64,000 bases of DNA from Anthoceros angustus (lineage: Eukaryota > Streptophyta > Anthocerotopsida > Anthocerotales > Anthocerotaceae): positions 248,001 to 312,000 of the forward strand of contig VJWM01000218.1 in assembly GCA_010909165.1 (NCBI GenBank), given 5' to 3'. The notes beneath the pieces were generated by a model, which made no database searches, was not told the origin of the DNA, and saw only the letters and a program-made list of their open reading frames with translations. This document shows positions 1 to 11,223 of this stretch, piece after piece. The translations under genes were made by a program, and so were the position numbers. Numbering within the stretch: the stretch's first letter is position 1; each line of letters begins with the position of its first letter.

Positions 1-251
1 AAATTGAAGATCCGAAGGCATAGAACCTTTTGAGGATAAAGTGAAGATTGACAAGGCATGGTACATCTTGGGTGACATGCGTTCTTAAGCTATATGGAAT
101 GAGCCAATGGTTGGGAAGATATTTTCACATTCGAATCGAGGTGAAGATAAGGGATGTTATCCAATTACAAGCTCATTATATTGGCGCTTTGAGTGCAGTG
201 CTACTGTGATTACATGTGCGAGGAGTTAATCTTATATATATTGGCTACTTG

Positions 252-506
252 GAGGCTAGGCCCTAGATGTTACTGAGTGTTATGCCCTAGGTGTTGCGTT
301 TGAATGCTAGGCCCTAGATGTTGGTGAGTGTTATGCCCTAGGTGTTGCGGTGATCTGGGCCCTAGATGTTGCGATTCGATGTTATGCCCTAGATGTTGCG
401 GTTGAGTGTTATGCCCTAGGTGTTGCGGTGAATGCTAGGCCCTAGATGTTGCGGTTGAGTGTTATGCCCTAGGTGTTGCGGTTGCTAGGCCCTAGATGTT
501 TGCGAT
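252..506. repeat. CCCTAG minisatellite
   Basis: About ten imperfect copies of a 25-30 bp unit. Two half-units alternate, one reading GGCCCTAGATGTTGCG and the other TATGCCCTAGGTGTTGCG, with GTTGAGTG-like spacers. It is not the plant telomere repeat TTTAGGG, although the shared CCCTA core invites that confusion. No reading frame is maintained. Confidence 0.85.
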
Positions 507-1659
507 TGATTGATGGTTGATTGATTGTGTGATTGTTGTGAGCTCTATTACATGTTCGTGAGTCCATTTTCATCTGATTCTTTGCTTATCGCTTTTCGGT
601 TGGGCTTCTTTCCTGAGGATCTCCGCCCGGCTTTGAGTCTTGAGTTCTGGTGTGGGCGTTAGTTTGGTGGTTGGCGGTGGTCACATGGGTTGCACCCCTC
701 TTGGTGGGGCCCTTTGGCCGGCCTTTTGGGGTTCGCCATAGCTCAAACTCTGTATGTCCGGTCAGTGGGGTCATTTGCCCTCGGTCCCGGTACCTCTTGA
801 CCTGTACCCTTCAAGCTGGCGTTTGCAGGCCCCGTCCCCCATCCAATGGGCGATCCACACCCTCCGTATCGAGGACACTCCTTGTCGATCATGCTCAACT
901 CTCTGCGTCAAGGGGTGAAAACTCACCTCGGGCACATGCATAAAGATTTCACCGGACTACAGGCTGCCCAAGTGCCTGCGACCTCCTCCACGTCCTGCCC
1001 GGCTTTGGCGCATAGCTTTCTCCTTGTGGTGCCTCTTTCTTCCAGGAATGGTTGCGGTCGGTGGATCACATCCTTGGGATGTTGAAACCCGCTTTCCATG
1101 TCCGCGCATCTTCCGAGCTTCCTCGGCACCTTCACGATGATGCCGTCGGCATTTCGTCTTCCCTAGATCGCCTTGCACTCGATCCGGGATGAGTTAGCTT
1201 GGTGTCTCCTCCTTCTTCTCCCGATGGTGTCTTGATTGCACTAGAGCCAGGCAAGTGAAGTTGCTAGCCGTCTTGGCGTTTGGTGGCGGTAGGCTCTTGA
1301 GGAGGCATGCGTCTTTGCCAAGTCCGGAATCACTCGGTTGGAGCAGTCTGGGTAATGCAACAAACCTCGCGCAGTTGCTTGGCAGGGTGAATATGCATGC
1401 TGCTAGGGCTCTTGACCCGTCCTCCCTCCGCTTGAAGAGACAATTGCGCCTCCTGCCTCCATCCGCCACCTAAGGATGCCATTCCCCGGACATATCCGAC
1501 TATGTCCCGGAGGATCCTTCTCCACTGGCGGCTTTTGCTCGCTCTCTCCACAACCCTCGTCTTTCATCTGCGGTTTGTCGGGAATGGTGTTCGAACACCT
1601 TAGGGACCTCTTTCTCCCGAAGATCCATCTAGCGGCTTTCGAGCTCTTTTCTCAGGCTG
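507..1659. other. GC-rich stretch, probable 5' part of the retroelement relic
   Basis: No gene is recognised. Composition and short open stretches resemble the retrotransposon relic that follows on the + strand, so this is probably its decayed upstream part (inference). No promoter or terminal repeat could be identified. Confidence 0.35.
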
Positions 1660-3537
1660 CTGGTGGCTCGTGGAGATGCCTCACCGGTTTATTCTTGCGG
1701 CTAGTAGGCTTGTCGCTATGGACAAGCACTTTCGGCGTCGCCCACTCGCGGTTGGGAGGCCTTCATGCGGCTACTCGGGCACTCACTGCGGTCGCTCCCT
1801 TCTCCGGACACGCCCCTTCAATTTGGCATTGCCACTCAGGCTGCAGTGCATGGTGCTAGGGGTGGCTTGCCTTGATACCCACCCGGATTGGGTAGTCTTA
1901 CGGTGGATGTCGAGAACGCCTTCAATACCATTTCGGGCGTCATCTTTGAGGAGCTTAGGGATCTTGGCGTCTAGAGTCTTATACCCTTTGTCCGGTGCTT
2001 CTACGGAGGTCCTCCAACCTCTACTACCGGCTGAAACGTCTCTTGAGTTTTCTCGTCTTGGAATCGGCCACAGTACCGAGGAGGCGACCGCTGGCGGTGC
2101 TCTCTTCGCTATTGCTCACTATAGGGCCCCTGTCAGGGCCGCCCTCTCCAGCAGCCGTGTGTCTTCCCCGTTGGCGGGATTCTCACATCCTCGGGCACAG
2201 GGACAAAGTCAAGGAGGCCTTTGAGATATTCTCTTAGAGCTTTCGTTGGTGGGCTTGAAGGTCAAGATGTCCAAGTGCAGCGTCGGTCTCCGTCGGGGAT
2301 CCGCCTACTCTGCGGTTTCTGGGAGATTGCTCGGCTCTTGATGGATTCTTGGGGTCCCCTTTGGTTCCCAGACTTCATTGGGAGCTTCTGGACAAGGCCC
2401 TTGAGGACCTCTCCCATATTGAAGACCTCCTTTCTTTGGAGGATGCTCGGGTGGCCTTTGGAATCCTTTCCTTTTTGCTAGGCGCCTGGTACCTCATCCG
2501 TCTGTGCCTCGTCTCGGTCCTTTGTCCGGCTCGGGGTTTGATCTGAAGATTATGGATACTCTTGGGGACATCCTGGGCTCAGGGGCTTTTGAGTGCCCTG
2601 GGGGCGACTGGCCCGCTGGCAAGCATCCCTGCCTGTGCAATTTGGAGGCGTAGGACTGCTCTCATCGGAGGTCTCTTCCCCGGCGGCTTTCTTGGGGAGT
2701 TGGGCCCTCTCTGCCCCTGCCTTGGCTTCCCGTTTCATCCTCCATGACAAGCCCTTTCTCGAGGATCTCGTATCAAGTGTGGAGGAGGGAACCTTCTCTC
2801 TCCAATCGTCCTTGAGGCAGGCCGAGACATGTTATCGAGATGCTCGGAAGGACTTCCTCCTTTCTCTACATTTATCAGATGGCTTTAGGGATTGCGAGGC
2901 ATCTCGCCGAGAAGCGGCTCGGCCGAGCTTTTGATCATCCTCCGGGACCCCTCCATCTCCGAGTCCACTAGGCGCTCGCTCTTGTTCAGGAAGGAGGCGG
3001 TGCTTAGCTCTTGGCCCGCCCATGCATCAGGATTTCACATCGCACCAACCACCTTCACTCTGCGATGCGATTCCGTCTCGGCCTACTCCACTGTGGCTTC
3101 TTCGCTCCTCACTTGTGAGTGCGGCTCTGCTCTTGGCGTCTCTGGTGTCCACCTTGCTCGTTGTCCCCATGGGGGTAATCGCATTGCCACTCACGACGCC
3201 ATCCGTGACGTCATGTTTGCCATTGCTCGCGAAAGTGGCTATATGGCTGGAGGGGCGGAGTATACTCTTCTTACAGTCGTTCAATCGGGCGGACTTATAC
3301 CTTGTCGTGGCGACCGAGGTTGTGGTGGCGGATGTAGTGGTTCGACCACCGTGGCGCCACCTCCGCTCAGTCATCACCAGTCCGGTGCTGCCCGTCGGTC
3401 TCAAGGTCCATAAGTATAGCGGGATGCAAGCGGGCCACCTCTTTATCCCGCTTGCTCTAAAGCGTATGGGGCAATGGGGCGAGGACTTTGACAAATTCAT
3501 CAAGTCTTGTGCCAAAGCTTACCATGCGCGAGCATAG
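1660..3537 (+). pseudogene. Decayed non-LTR (LINE-like) retrotransposon: reverse transcriptase plus C-terminal zinc/endonuclease region
   Basis: Fragments in shifting frames match one retroelement in the right order. Around 1690-1750 the frame reads ASRLVAMDKH then RRPLAVG, like the RT fingers motif (SRLVA.K..GG.RP.AVG). At 1900-2020 it reads TVDVENAFNTIS and FVRCFYGGPS, the RT palm D..NAFN block, with an in-frame TAG between them. GALFAIAH follows near 2095-2120, where the usual QGDPL step is eroded. Near 2620-2740 comes QASLPVQFGGVGLLS. From 3110 to 3240 there is a Cys/His cluster, CECG, then GVHLARCPHGG, then HDAIRDV, followed by an ADVVV segment and a Pro/Gly-rich end near 3300-3537. The last parts resemble LINEs that carry a C-terminal zinc knuckle and a restriction-like endonuclease. 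Several stops and frameshifts show that it is dead. Confidence 0.7.
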
Positions 3538-3719
3538 TGCGGTCCCTCTCGTACTTCACATACTTCCGGACGGGTTTCTATTGCTCTTCAAGGGCTCTCA
3601 GCGATTCTCCATAAGGCGGCGGTGGGTGATGCCTTTTCCTCTTCCTCGTGGTTTGCGGCCGTTTATTCTACACGCATATGACATTGTGGGTGCGATTGGT
3701 CACTTTAGGTAGGGAGCTC

Positions 3720-4167
3720 AGTTGCTCCTCTTCACTCCGACCCCCGGGTCCCCATTTGTTGTCCCTTCCTAGATGGTCTCTTTCCATCGTTCTTTCACCT
3801 CGATAAATCATCTCTTTTTCAAGGAAGACGCTCTTTTAAGTGTATTATATGTTTATAAATTATTTTATTTCCTACTATTGAATGTTTTTCAATTATTTGC
3901 CAATGAATGTGTTCCCTTCAAGGAGTGATATGCCGACATGAGTTCATAAATGACCATGATAAATTAATTGTAATTTATAATAGGGATTTATGAACTACAG
4001 ATACCTCGTAACTCTACAAAGGATTTTGTTAAGAGTTAGTAGGAACTTCGGGAATCCTGCCCAATAGCTTTCACGCTTTTACTACCGCGTCGGAGTACGA
4101 ACACCGGGCACCGCGCCATCCAAGTCCTTTGTCCTGTGTGACATGGCGGACATTTTGGTGGGCCCGG
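3720..4167. other. AT-rich intergenic stretch
   Basis: No gene seen. A motif near 3906-3945 (AAGGAGTGATAT followed by GAGTTCAT) recurs, slightly changed and doubled, near 8870-8912. This suggests a shared decayed repeat. Confidence 0.4.
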
Positions 4168-5022
4168 GTGAAACGGAAACGTAGCCCGGCCATGCCTGGA
4201 CACAACTGAACAGCACAGAATTGCGGACAACCTAGCATTCCTCTTGCATATCACTGTCCCGAAGAGAAGTTTTCCTAATCGGCGCTGTGGTGGAAAAATT
4301 CCCCTTTCACAGAAAACCTAGTCACGACATGTCCTTCACCAGCAATGCAAAACACTCCTGGTGCACAACCAATGACCTCACTCTGCCAACATCAGCAGGA
4401 TGAGTGAGTCACTGAGTCAGGCTCAACAGTGTTTTCCTGCATTTCATCTCCATTTCGTCACACCTTGCACACGTGAACACCACGCAATTGCCCACCAGTA
4501 AGTTACCGGCAGTCCTCTTCCACAATTTGCGATTGCAAGAAACGTGGTCAGGCACAAGCAAGCATGCTGCCAACTGCCCCTGGACCAAGGCCCAGGTGAA
4601 ACGGAAACGTAGCCCGCCATGCCTGGACACAACTGAACAGCACAGAATTGCGGACAACCTAGCATTCCTCTTGCATATCACTGTCCCGAAGAGAAGTTTT
4701 CCTAATCGGCGCTGTGGTGGAAAAATTCCCCTTTCACAGAAAACCTAGTCACGACATGTCCTTCACCAGCAATGCAAAACACTCCTGGTGCACAACCAAT
4801 GACCTCACTCTGCCAACATCAGCAGGATGAGTGAGTCACTGAGTCAGGCTCAACAGTGTTTTCCTGCATTTCATCTCCATTTCGTCACACCTTGCACACG
4901 TGAACACCACGCAATTGCCCACCAGTAAGTTACCGGCAGTCCTCTTCCACAATTTGCGATTGCAAGAAACGTGGTCAGGCACAAGCAAGCATGCTGCCAA
5001 CTGCCCCTGGACCAAGGCCCAA
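4168..5022. repeat. Tandem duplication, 2 x about 427 bp
   Basis: Two adjacent, nearly identical copies (4168-4595 and 4596-5022); one visible difference is a single base in the first GTAGCCCG stretch. The near-identity means the duplication is recent or an assembly artefact. On the minus strand each copy reads weakly like a PPR helix pair (NLLVGNCVV, CDEMEM), but this is too eroded to call a gene. Confidence 0.9.
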
Positions 5023-5045
5023 GGTTGCATACTCCGCCTTCAGGG

Positions 5046-5136
5046 CACTATATGTGGCCTGGGGAATAAGAGAAAAGAGAGAATTCCTGCATTCTATGTG
5101 GCCTGGGGAATAAGAGAGAAAAGAGAGAATTCCAGT
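5046..5136. repeat. Short tandem duplication, 2 x about 45 bp
   Basis: The motif TATGTGGCCTGGGGAATAAG followed by AGAAAAGAGAGAATTCC occurs twice in direct succession, with a 2-bp length difference. Confidence 0.8.
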
Positions 5137-7130
5137 ATCTAGCTAAACACAAGCAGGTCAGCACTTTGCCAGGCTGTCCCCATAGCTATATTTCTGGAAA
5201 ACAATGAAAATCACTTAACGCTTCGATTCTTGCAGGAGGTGAGCAACGGTTTGGTCAGTCTTAAGACAGGCAGTCATACACGATAGGTTGTGGTTTTGAG
5301 TCCAGCTGTACAATCAGCGAACGACTGTCCGGCAGGCCTCTTGCCTGATGGATGAGACTGAAATGTATGCAAGAGGCCTACAAACTGAATAACATCGGCA
5401 CAGACTACAGCAATTACCAGACTTTGCACATGATCATGGCATTGTGAAACGTAAACAGTAAGGTGATTAGTCAGCAACAGAAAGATACAGTGACCAGGCA
5501 AGCCATCAAACACATTGTGAACAGCAAACGAAAGCATGCCTTGGGCCATGCTCCTTTTCTTGCCTTCCTTCTTATAGCTGAAGGGGGCACATACACCTAG
5601 GCACAACTTGCAAGGGTCCAAGGGGCACATTTGCCCTGTGCCTCTTCCCTATCTACTGTCTCTGCTGCAGAGACCATACTTCCCAATGTGTAGCTTCCTG
5701 TAATGCAATTAGGACTCCCCCAACACATTTTTATTCACCAATCCTAACAGGCCACATCCAGTGTGACCAAGCCCAAGCTGTCAAAGGCCCTGAGCGCATC
5801 TCCCTGTTCGCCACATCTTGCATACCTGTCCACCTGGCAATTGCCAATGAACAAGTCAGGAAGAAAAGAATGTCACTGCAGAGATAGCACAGTGCATGTT
5901 TCTGCCCAATGTACGAGCTAGAAGGGCTCCTAGAAAAGCACAGGCATTCGCTCTCACAACTCATGGTACAGTTATGTGGCGTCCCGTGCTTAGCATCTGC
6001 GGACATCACCATGGTGGACACATCACACAGTTAGCCAATGACTGATGCCCATAAGTTTTGGTGTTGCTTCCTGCAGCGTCCGCTTCGTGACTTTGCACAA
6101 AATTAATCGCTACAGTGTAGGGAGTTTTCTGGAACAGCATACTAACTTACTATTCCAAGCTCCCAAGACCTTTTCCCTGATATACAGATGCTTGGGACCA
6201 ATTGTGAGCACTGATTTACTGCATCATTAATATATGCAAACTCTCCTACAGAAGCACTGTACGCCAATAGCTCATTTTGAACTCTCCTCTGGTTTTCTTA
6301 AATCAGGTGTAACAGCCAGCAAGTAGCCACCAAATCAGGCAATATAGCGCTTCTCCCCTTCAAAACCCCAGCATGGCCCTCACCCATCTACTTCAGACAA
6401 GTATACAGCCTCAGGCCGCCCACCACGAGGTCCTGAACAAAGCAAAACCCTCCAGTTATGCTGCAGAATTTCGACCAACTCTGCACCTTCTTGAGAACTG
6501 AGAGGTAACAGACAGCTAAGCCCAGCTGGAGTTTGCGTATGCAAACATGTTCACTGAGGATTGTGCGACTGCAAATAGCTGCAGCACTTGGCCACCAACA
6601 CGGAATCCCAACCCTGTAACTGGGCACATTGCTTCCCGCTCAACTTGAACCTCGCGAAAGGGCAACTTCTCCCCGTTTTTCATCCATTGGTCCCCAGTCC
6701 TATAAGATTACAACCAACATGCAAGCCCATGATAGCAGGGCATTTAGCATGGGCTGGGAAGGCCCTCGTTTCCACAGGGCAATGCTAGAAGACGTCACTG
6801 TCGCACCTGACTCGGTAACATTCTTGTGCCTACTGTAGACATGAGCTTCAATCTGACCGTATATTCATGGCGTAGACCATTCTGATCCTTGGGTGGGGCA
6901 AGGCAAGATTGGTATGAATAACAATAATAAAAGTGGCGTTCAGATAAATAGTCTAGGTACAGTTGTGTGGTGAGCTTTTACACTACTAGGTACTAGAAGT
7001 AGGCTAATGTTTGGATGATCAGGTTTGGCCGAAAAGCCATGCAAAAAGAGCACAGCATCCGCCACTCTCTGCTCCTCGGTCGGTCTTCTTAACCTGTGCC
7101 AAGGAAACGAGGAACGCTCAGCTGCTTGAA
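5137..7130. other. Intergenic or downstream exon territory, no gene recognised
   Basis: About 2 kb with only short open frames and no recognisable protein. Because the gene at 7243-8217 runs leftward and ends at a good splice donor, its missing 3' exon or exons and 3' UTR should lie here. I could not identify them. Confidence 0.4.
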
Positions 7131-7242
7131 TTCAAGCATCGCACAATCCTGACCTAGACTCCTTGATTTCATGCGCTGCACAATCCTGATATAAACGCCC
7201 ACAAAACGAACAAAGTAAATAAACGTGAATCTCTCTTCTTAC

Positions 7243-8217
7243 CTGATCCACAACCAGGATTGGCACAGGATTCCTGTCCAAGGACCCATCGCTGACGCGC
7301 TGCGCGGCCACGACCGTCTTGTCTTCCACCGACGTTCTCTCACCGTTTTGGCGGGGACCGTCTGTCGTATGACTAGGTGGCAGGTCCTCAGTGGGCTCGA
7401 GCGGCGAGGAGCTGGGTTCCTCGGATTCCTCCTTGCCCTTCCCACCTGAGTCGGGCTCAGCACCAACCTCAGCATGCCCATCGGGTCGCTGCTGGGTTAG
7501 CTCTGCACCCTCGCTGAAGCTCGAGAGCCGAACCCATTCTTCCGTCTGGGAATCCCCAGCTGGGGCGTCCGCCTGCGAGTACCCACCCTTCCCATCATCT
7601 GCTTGCTCCTGGGTCAGCTCTGGGCCCTCGCTGAAGCTCGAAAGCCGAACCCATTCTTCCGTCTGGGAATCCCCAGCTGGGGCGTCCGCCTGCGAGTACC
7701 CACCCTTCCCATCATCTGCTTGCTCCTGGGTCAGCTCTGGGCCCTCGCTGAAGCTCGAAAGCCGAACCCAGTCCTCCGTCTGGGAAGCAGCAGCCTGGGC
7801 ACCGAGCTGCGACTCCGCATCCTTCCCTAGCGGACTGCTGGGAGCGGAGATGTCCTCGCTGGAGTCACTGGAAGTGTCAGGGCTGGTGCTCTCAGCTGCC
7901 ATCGCGCACAGAGGATAATGAAACCTCAAAACCCCGAATGCATTATGGGCAGAGCAAGCAACCAGGTCAGGTCGAGCGCAACCCGCACCTACTCATTCCA
8001 CATTAGGAAACTCCTCCCAGGCAGCATGCAGCCCTCACAATTCAATCAGCAAACAGGAAAGCAACCAAACCAAAATTTGGATCACCAAGGAGGCAGCAAC
8101 ACCGAACCAGCTACCTGAACCCTGCGACTGCCCGTCGCTTCCATCGCTTTTGGACCCGAGCTGCTGCTGCTCCTTCAGCTTCTTGGCTCTCGCGCGCTTC
8201 TTCGGCCCAGACGGCAT
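7243..8217 (-). CDS. Uncharacterised plant protein with MPSGPKKR start and internal repeats (3' end not resolved)
   Basis: Exon 1 is 8115-8217 and starts MPSGPKKRARAKKLKEQQQ, a basic, lysine-rich opening seen in a family of uncharacterised plant proteins. The donor GTAGCT joins in phase to exon 2 (7243-7895), which starts in the frame ESTSPDTSSDSSED. Exon 2 is acidic and Ser-rich and contains 39-residue tandem repeats (core SQTEEWVRLSSFSEGPELTQ). It ends at VVDQ against a consensus donor GTAAGA, so at least one further exon is expected to the left. If that intron is retained, translation stops at 7132. The first 252 codons are clear; the function is unknown. Low complexity suggests a disordered protein, possibly nuclear because of the basic start (inference). 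Confidence 0.65.
7510..7790 (-). repeat. Coding minisatellite, 117-bp unit
   Basis: The 117-bp unit (39 codons) is repeated about 2.4 times inside exon 2 of the preceding gene. Starts are spaced exactly 117 bp apart (for example near 7511, 7628 and 7745), so the frame is kept. Copies 1 and 2 are almost identical and copy 3 diverges, which points to recent expansion under frame constraint. Confidence 0.9.
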
Positions 8218-8961
8218 GATGACAATGGCGATGGAGACAGAAGCACGTATGAAACGAATTCCGAGGGCGAGGGCGTTTCAAGCTGTCAGAATTCGGGCAA
8301 GAATGGAGACAGCCTGAGGGTGAGCGGCCGGTGGGGAAACGGCAATCGCCGCCAACCACGAGAGAGCCCAGCCAGCGCAAGCCAGCCAGCTTCGTGTTGC
8401 GTTGCTTTGCGTGCTGCTGGTAGAGAGATTGGTAGCAGACAAATTACGTACTACTGCAGAGAAGAAATGGGAAATGCAGGGTGCAACATTCACCATTTCA
8501 GGGCTGACGCTCGGCAACGGATCGGGCATGATCGAGGTCTTGCCTCCGGCTATGGACAGAAATGTAAAATAACAATGAAGACGAGCCTAGAATTAGCGCT
8601 TCAAATCGGACATTAATGTGCCCTGACACCAACAGTCGGGTTCGGGACGTAGGACTGGTGGGCCCGGTCAGGTAGCTTCTGTCCAGGACATTGACCCTTG
8701 ACGCTATGTGTGCCCGAACTTCCTCCGCCTATCCTATCCTATAATACCCATATCCTGTATTCTCTCTATCCCGATTCCCACCACTGGGTTTATCCCATCC
8801 CCACCTTTAGGGCAGCAATGTTGTGTGTTTCTCAATCCTATTCAATTGTTTTTACTGTATTCCCTTTAAGGAGTGACTCCCTTTAAGGAGTGATATTCAT
8901 CTCTGAGTTCATTGAAACTCACTATTGCTTGGATGGGGTGTCACCTATCTCAGCGTCTTGG
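8218..8961. other. Upstream region of the MPSGPKKR gene
   Basis: This holds the presumed promoter and 5' UTR of the leftward gene. No clear TATA box and no further gene seen. A doubled CCCTTTAAGGAGTGA motif lies at 8868-8900. Confidence 0.4.
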
Positions 8962-9337
8962 CCCTCCGGGACCACTTATTATGAATATCATGCCGGGTTG
9001 TCAGTTGTTAGGGTTACTCTATATGAAAATCCTAGTGCAAACTGGAGCCCCCTACTTGTTAGTGTATGAGGTTACTCCGTATGAAAATCCTAGTGCGAAA
9101 CTTTGATGTATGCTTCGAAATATCTATAAGGTCTTTGCATCCATTGTAGACCGGAGGGCCCACTTATTATGAATATCATGCCGGGTTGTCAGTTGTTAGG
9201 GTTACTCTATATGAAAATCCTAGTGCAAACTGGAGCCCCCTACTTGTTAGTGTATGAGGTTACTCCGTATGAAAATCCTAGTACGAAACTTTGATGTATG
9301 CTTCGAAATATCTATAAGGTCTTTGCATCCATTGTAG
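8962..9337. repeat. Tandem duplication, 2 x 188 bp
   Basis: Two direct copies offset by 188 bp (compare ACTTATTATGAATATCATG at 8974 and 9162). They are almost identical, and each contains an internal pair of TATGAAAATCCTAGT motifs. Non-coding. Confidence 0.9.
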
Positions 9338-10299
9338 AGTCTCTGAATTCAGTATCAAGTCTTCAAATTCAATAAAAAAATGTTCATTGGAAATGGGTGA
9401 CGAAAGGTAACACTTCATGATTGTAAGTTTAAGCAAGTTCTAAGGTGAGGGATTCACTATGCTACGAGCTAGGATAATGAGCACGTCTCCAAAGGATCGG
9501 GTGATCTCCAACATGCGGACACTTATGAGCAGTGAGCCTTTAGTGGAAGGGAGCACTTTCTTGAGACTGGAAATCAGCTAAACCACATGCAGCTTGTTAT
9601 CCCAGAGGTTAGCTAGTAGCTAACTAGAGGTTAGTTAGTAGCTAACCCTTCGAGTCACGATGTGCGTGCAGGATCATTCTAGGCACGCCTTGAGCGGAAG
9701 GGAGCACTTTCTTGAGACCTAAAATCAGCTAGACTGGTAGTAATCATGATTGAATTTACATTGGGTTTATACAAAAAAATTTGGGCTCTTACGTTGGGTA
9801 TATGTAAATGTGGTGAGCTCAATTTTCTCGCGGGTCAAATGGGTGTAGTGCTTTATGCTTCGGATTCACTAACTCTGTTGTGGTGGGAGGTTCTCGGGAC
9901 CCCCGGAACCCTCAGCCCTGTAGCGGCCACACTTATCCCACTGTCGGTTCGTACAGTAGGTTTCGTTCCACGAAGGAGTGGGGAGCCCTTCCCGCGGATG
10001 GAGGTGCGCCTCCCCCGATCGACCTCTCCGACTCGACTCTGCAGTGCGCCTGACCCGACTAACCGCCTCCTACCCGCCCGCCTGGGTGACCCACCCTCGG
10101 TAAGTCACACTACCCTACGCCGCGATGACTCCGTCGGCGCGGACCTACGTCGCGAGAGGCACCGCCCAATCTGCAGCGGCGACCTTGGGGACCCCCCAAA
10201 TCACCGTACAGTGGGCAATCCTCCCACCAGCGCAGTTCCTACACTCCCTAAGACCCTTCTCATGACAAATTTGGGGCCGCCCCCTCAAGCTCTTGTCAT
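9338..10299. other. Intergenic, small direct repeats
   Basis: A motif of about 40 bp with core GGGAGCACTTTCTTGAGAC appears near 9548 and 9700, and GGTTAG..TAGCTAAC motifs lie between them. An open + frame begins at 9746 but runs into the pyrimidine tract and resembles nothing known. No gene is called. Confidence 0.4.
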
Positions 10300-10545
10300 A
10301 GCCCTTGAAATTCCACCTTCCCCTCTCTTTTCTAGGTTTCGTCCTCCTCTCTTCTCTTTTTGTCTTTTTGTCTTTTCTCTCTTGCTCCTTCCTTCTCCTC
10401 TCTTGCTCCCTATCCTCTCTAGCTCCTCTCTCGTCCTCTCTCGCTCTCACTCTCTCGCTCTCTCGCTCTCTCTCTTTTCTCTTTTCTCTCTTTTCTCCTC
10501 TCTTCTCCTCTCTTCTCTAATCTACCTCTTCCACTCTTCCTAGCT
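10300..10545 (+). repeat. Polypyrimidine (C/T) tract
   Basis: About 245 bp composed almost only of C and T on the + strand, with runs such as CTCTCTTTTCTC. Frames across it give Ser/Leu-rich (+) or Arg/Glu/Lys-rich (-) artefacts. Such tracts can form triplex DNA; no function is implied here. Confidence 0.85.
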
Positions 10546-10916
10546 AACTATCAGCCCTGGGCGCCTCCTGGCCTCCCAGCAACTGCCTCAGATCATAGGG
10601 CATTGCCCTCACGGACCTAGGCCAGACATTTGGCTGCAAGTGACGTCCTGCGTGCTGGATTTTGCTAGGGGTCTTCCCTTTACCGTGCACTGCTATTGCA
10701 ACCACAATGCCTCACCGCCGAACGCTACCCACTACCTCAGAAGAAAGGTTTGGGCCCGCCCTCACCACAGTCACCGCACCTCAAGACCCTACGGACACCA
10801 TGCACCCTCACACGGTGCAAGACGCACGCTTGTGTAGCAAGACAAGCACACAGTCGAGAGCAAGGCATGACATTTTATTATGGGAGCTCCTCCCCTCTTA
10901 TAGGAGCTCCCCAAAC

Positions 10917-11223
10917 CCTAGCATTAATTAACTCGGTGGGGTAGGTGGGGTTGCTTACGGTTTTAAGTAGGTGGCCTCTTAAAGGTTCTTAACCTACCTC
11001 CTAACAATCCCACTAACCCCTAGCATTAATTAAGTGGTGGGGTGGGGTGGGGTTGCTTCGGTTTTAAGTAGGTGGCCTCTTAAAGGTTCTTAACCTACCT
11101 CTAACAATCCCACTAACCCCTAGCATTAATTAAGTGCGGTGGGGTAGGTGGGGTTGCTTCTGATTTTAAGTAGGTGGCCTCTTAAAAGGTTCTTAACCTA
11201 CCTCCTAACAATCCCACTAACCC
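10917..11223. repeat. Tandem repeat, 3 x about 101 bp
   Basis: Three direct copies begin with CCCTAGCATTAATTAA near 10917, 11018 and 11118. Each contains GGTTTTAAGTAGGTGGCCTC and then AGGTTCTTAACCTACCT, partly self-complementary. Differences are single-base changes and small indels. Non-coding. Confidence 0.9.

Noticed and set aside
252-506. Interstitial telomere repeat
   Set aside because: The unit is 25-30 bp with CCCTAG inside, not CCCTAAA arrays.
4409-5030. Minus-strand frames reading NLLVGNCVVFTCARCDEMEM as a PPR gene
   Set aside because: The match is limited to one helix pair, lies in a recent tandem duplication and has no neighbouring PPR motifs. It may be an ancient PPR relic but is not supportable as a gene.
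9746-10543. Open + frame of 265 codons
   Set aside because: Its second half is the pyrimidine tract and the first half has no recognisable motif, intron signal or start context.
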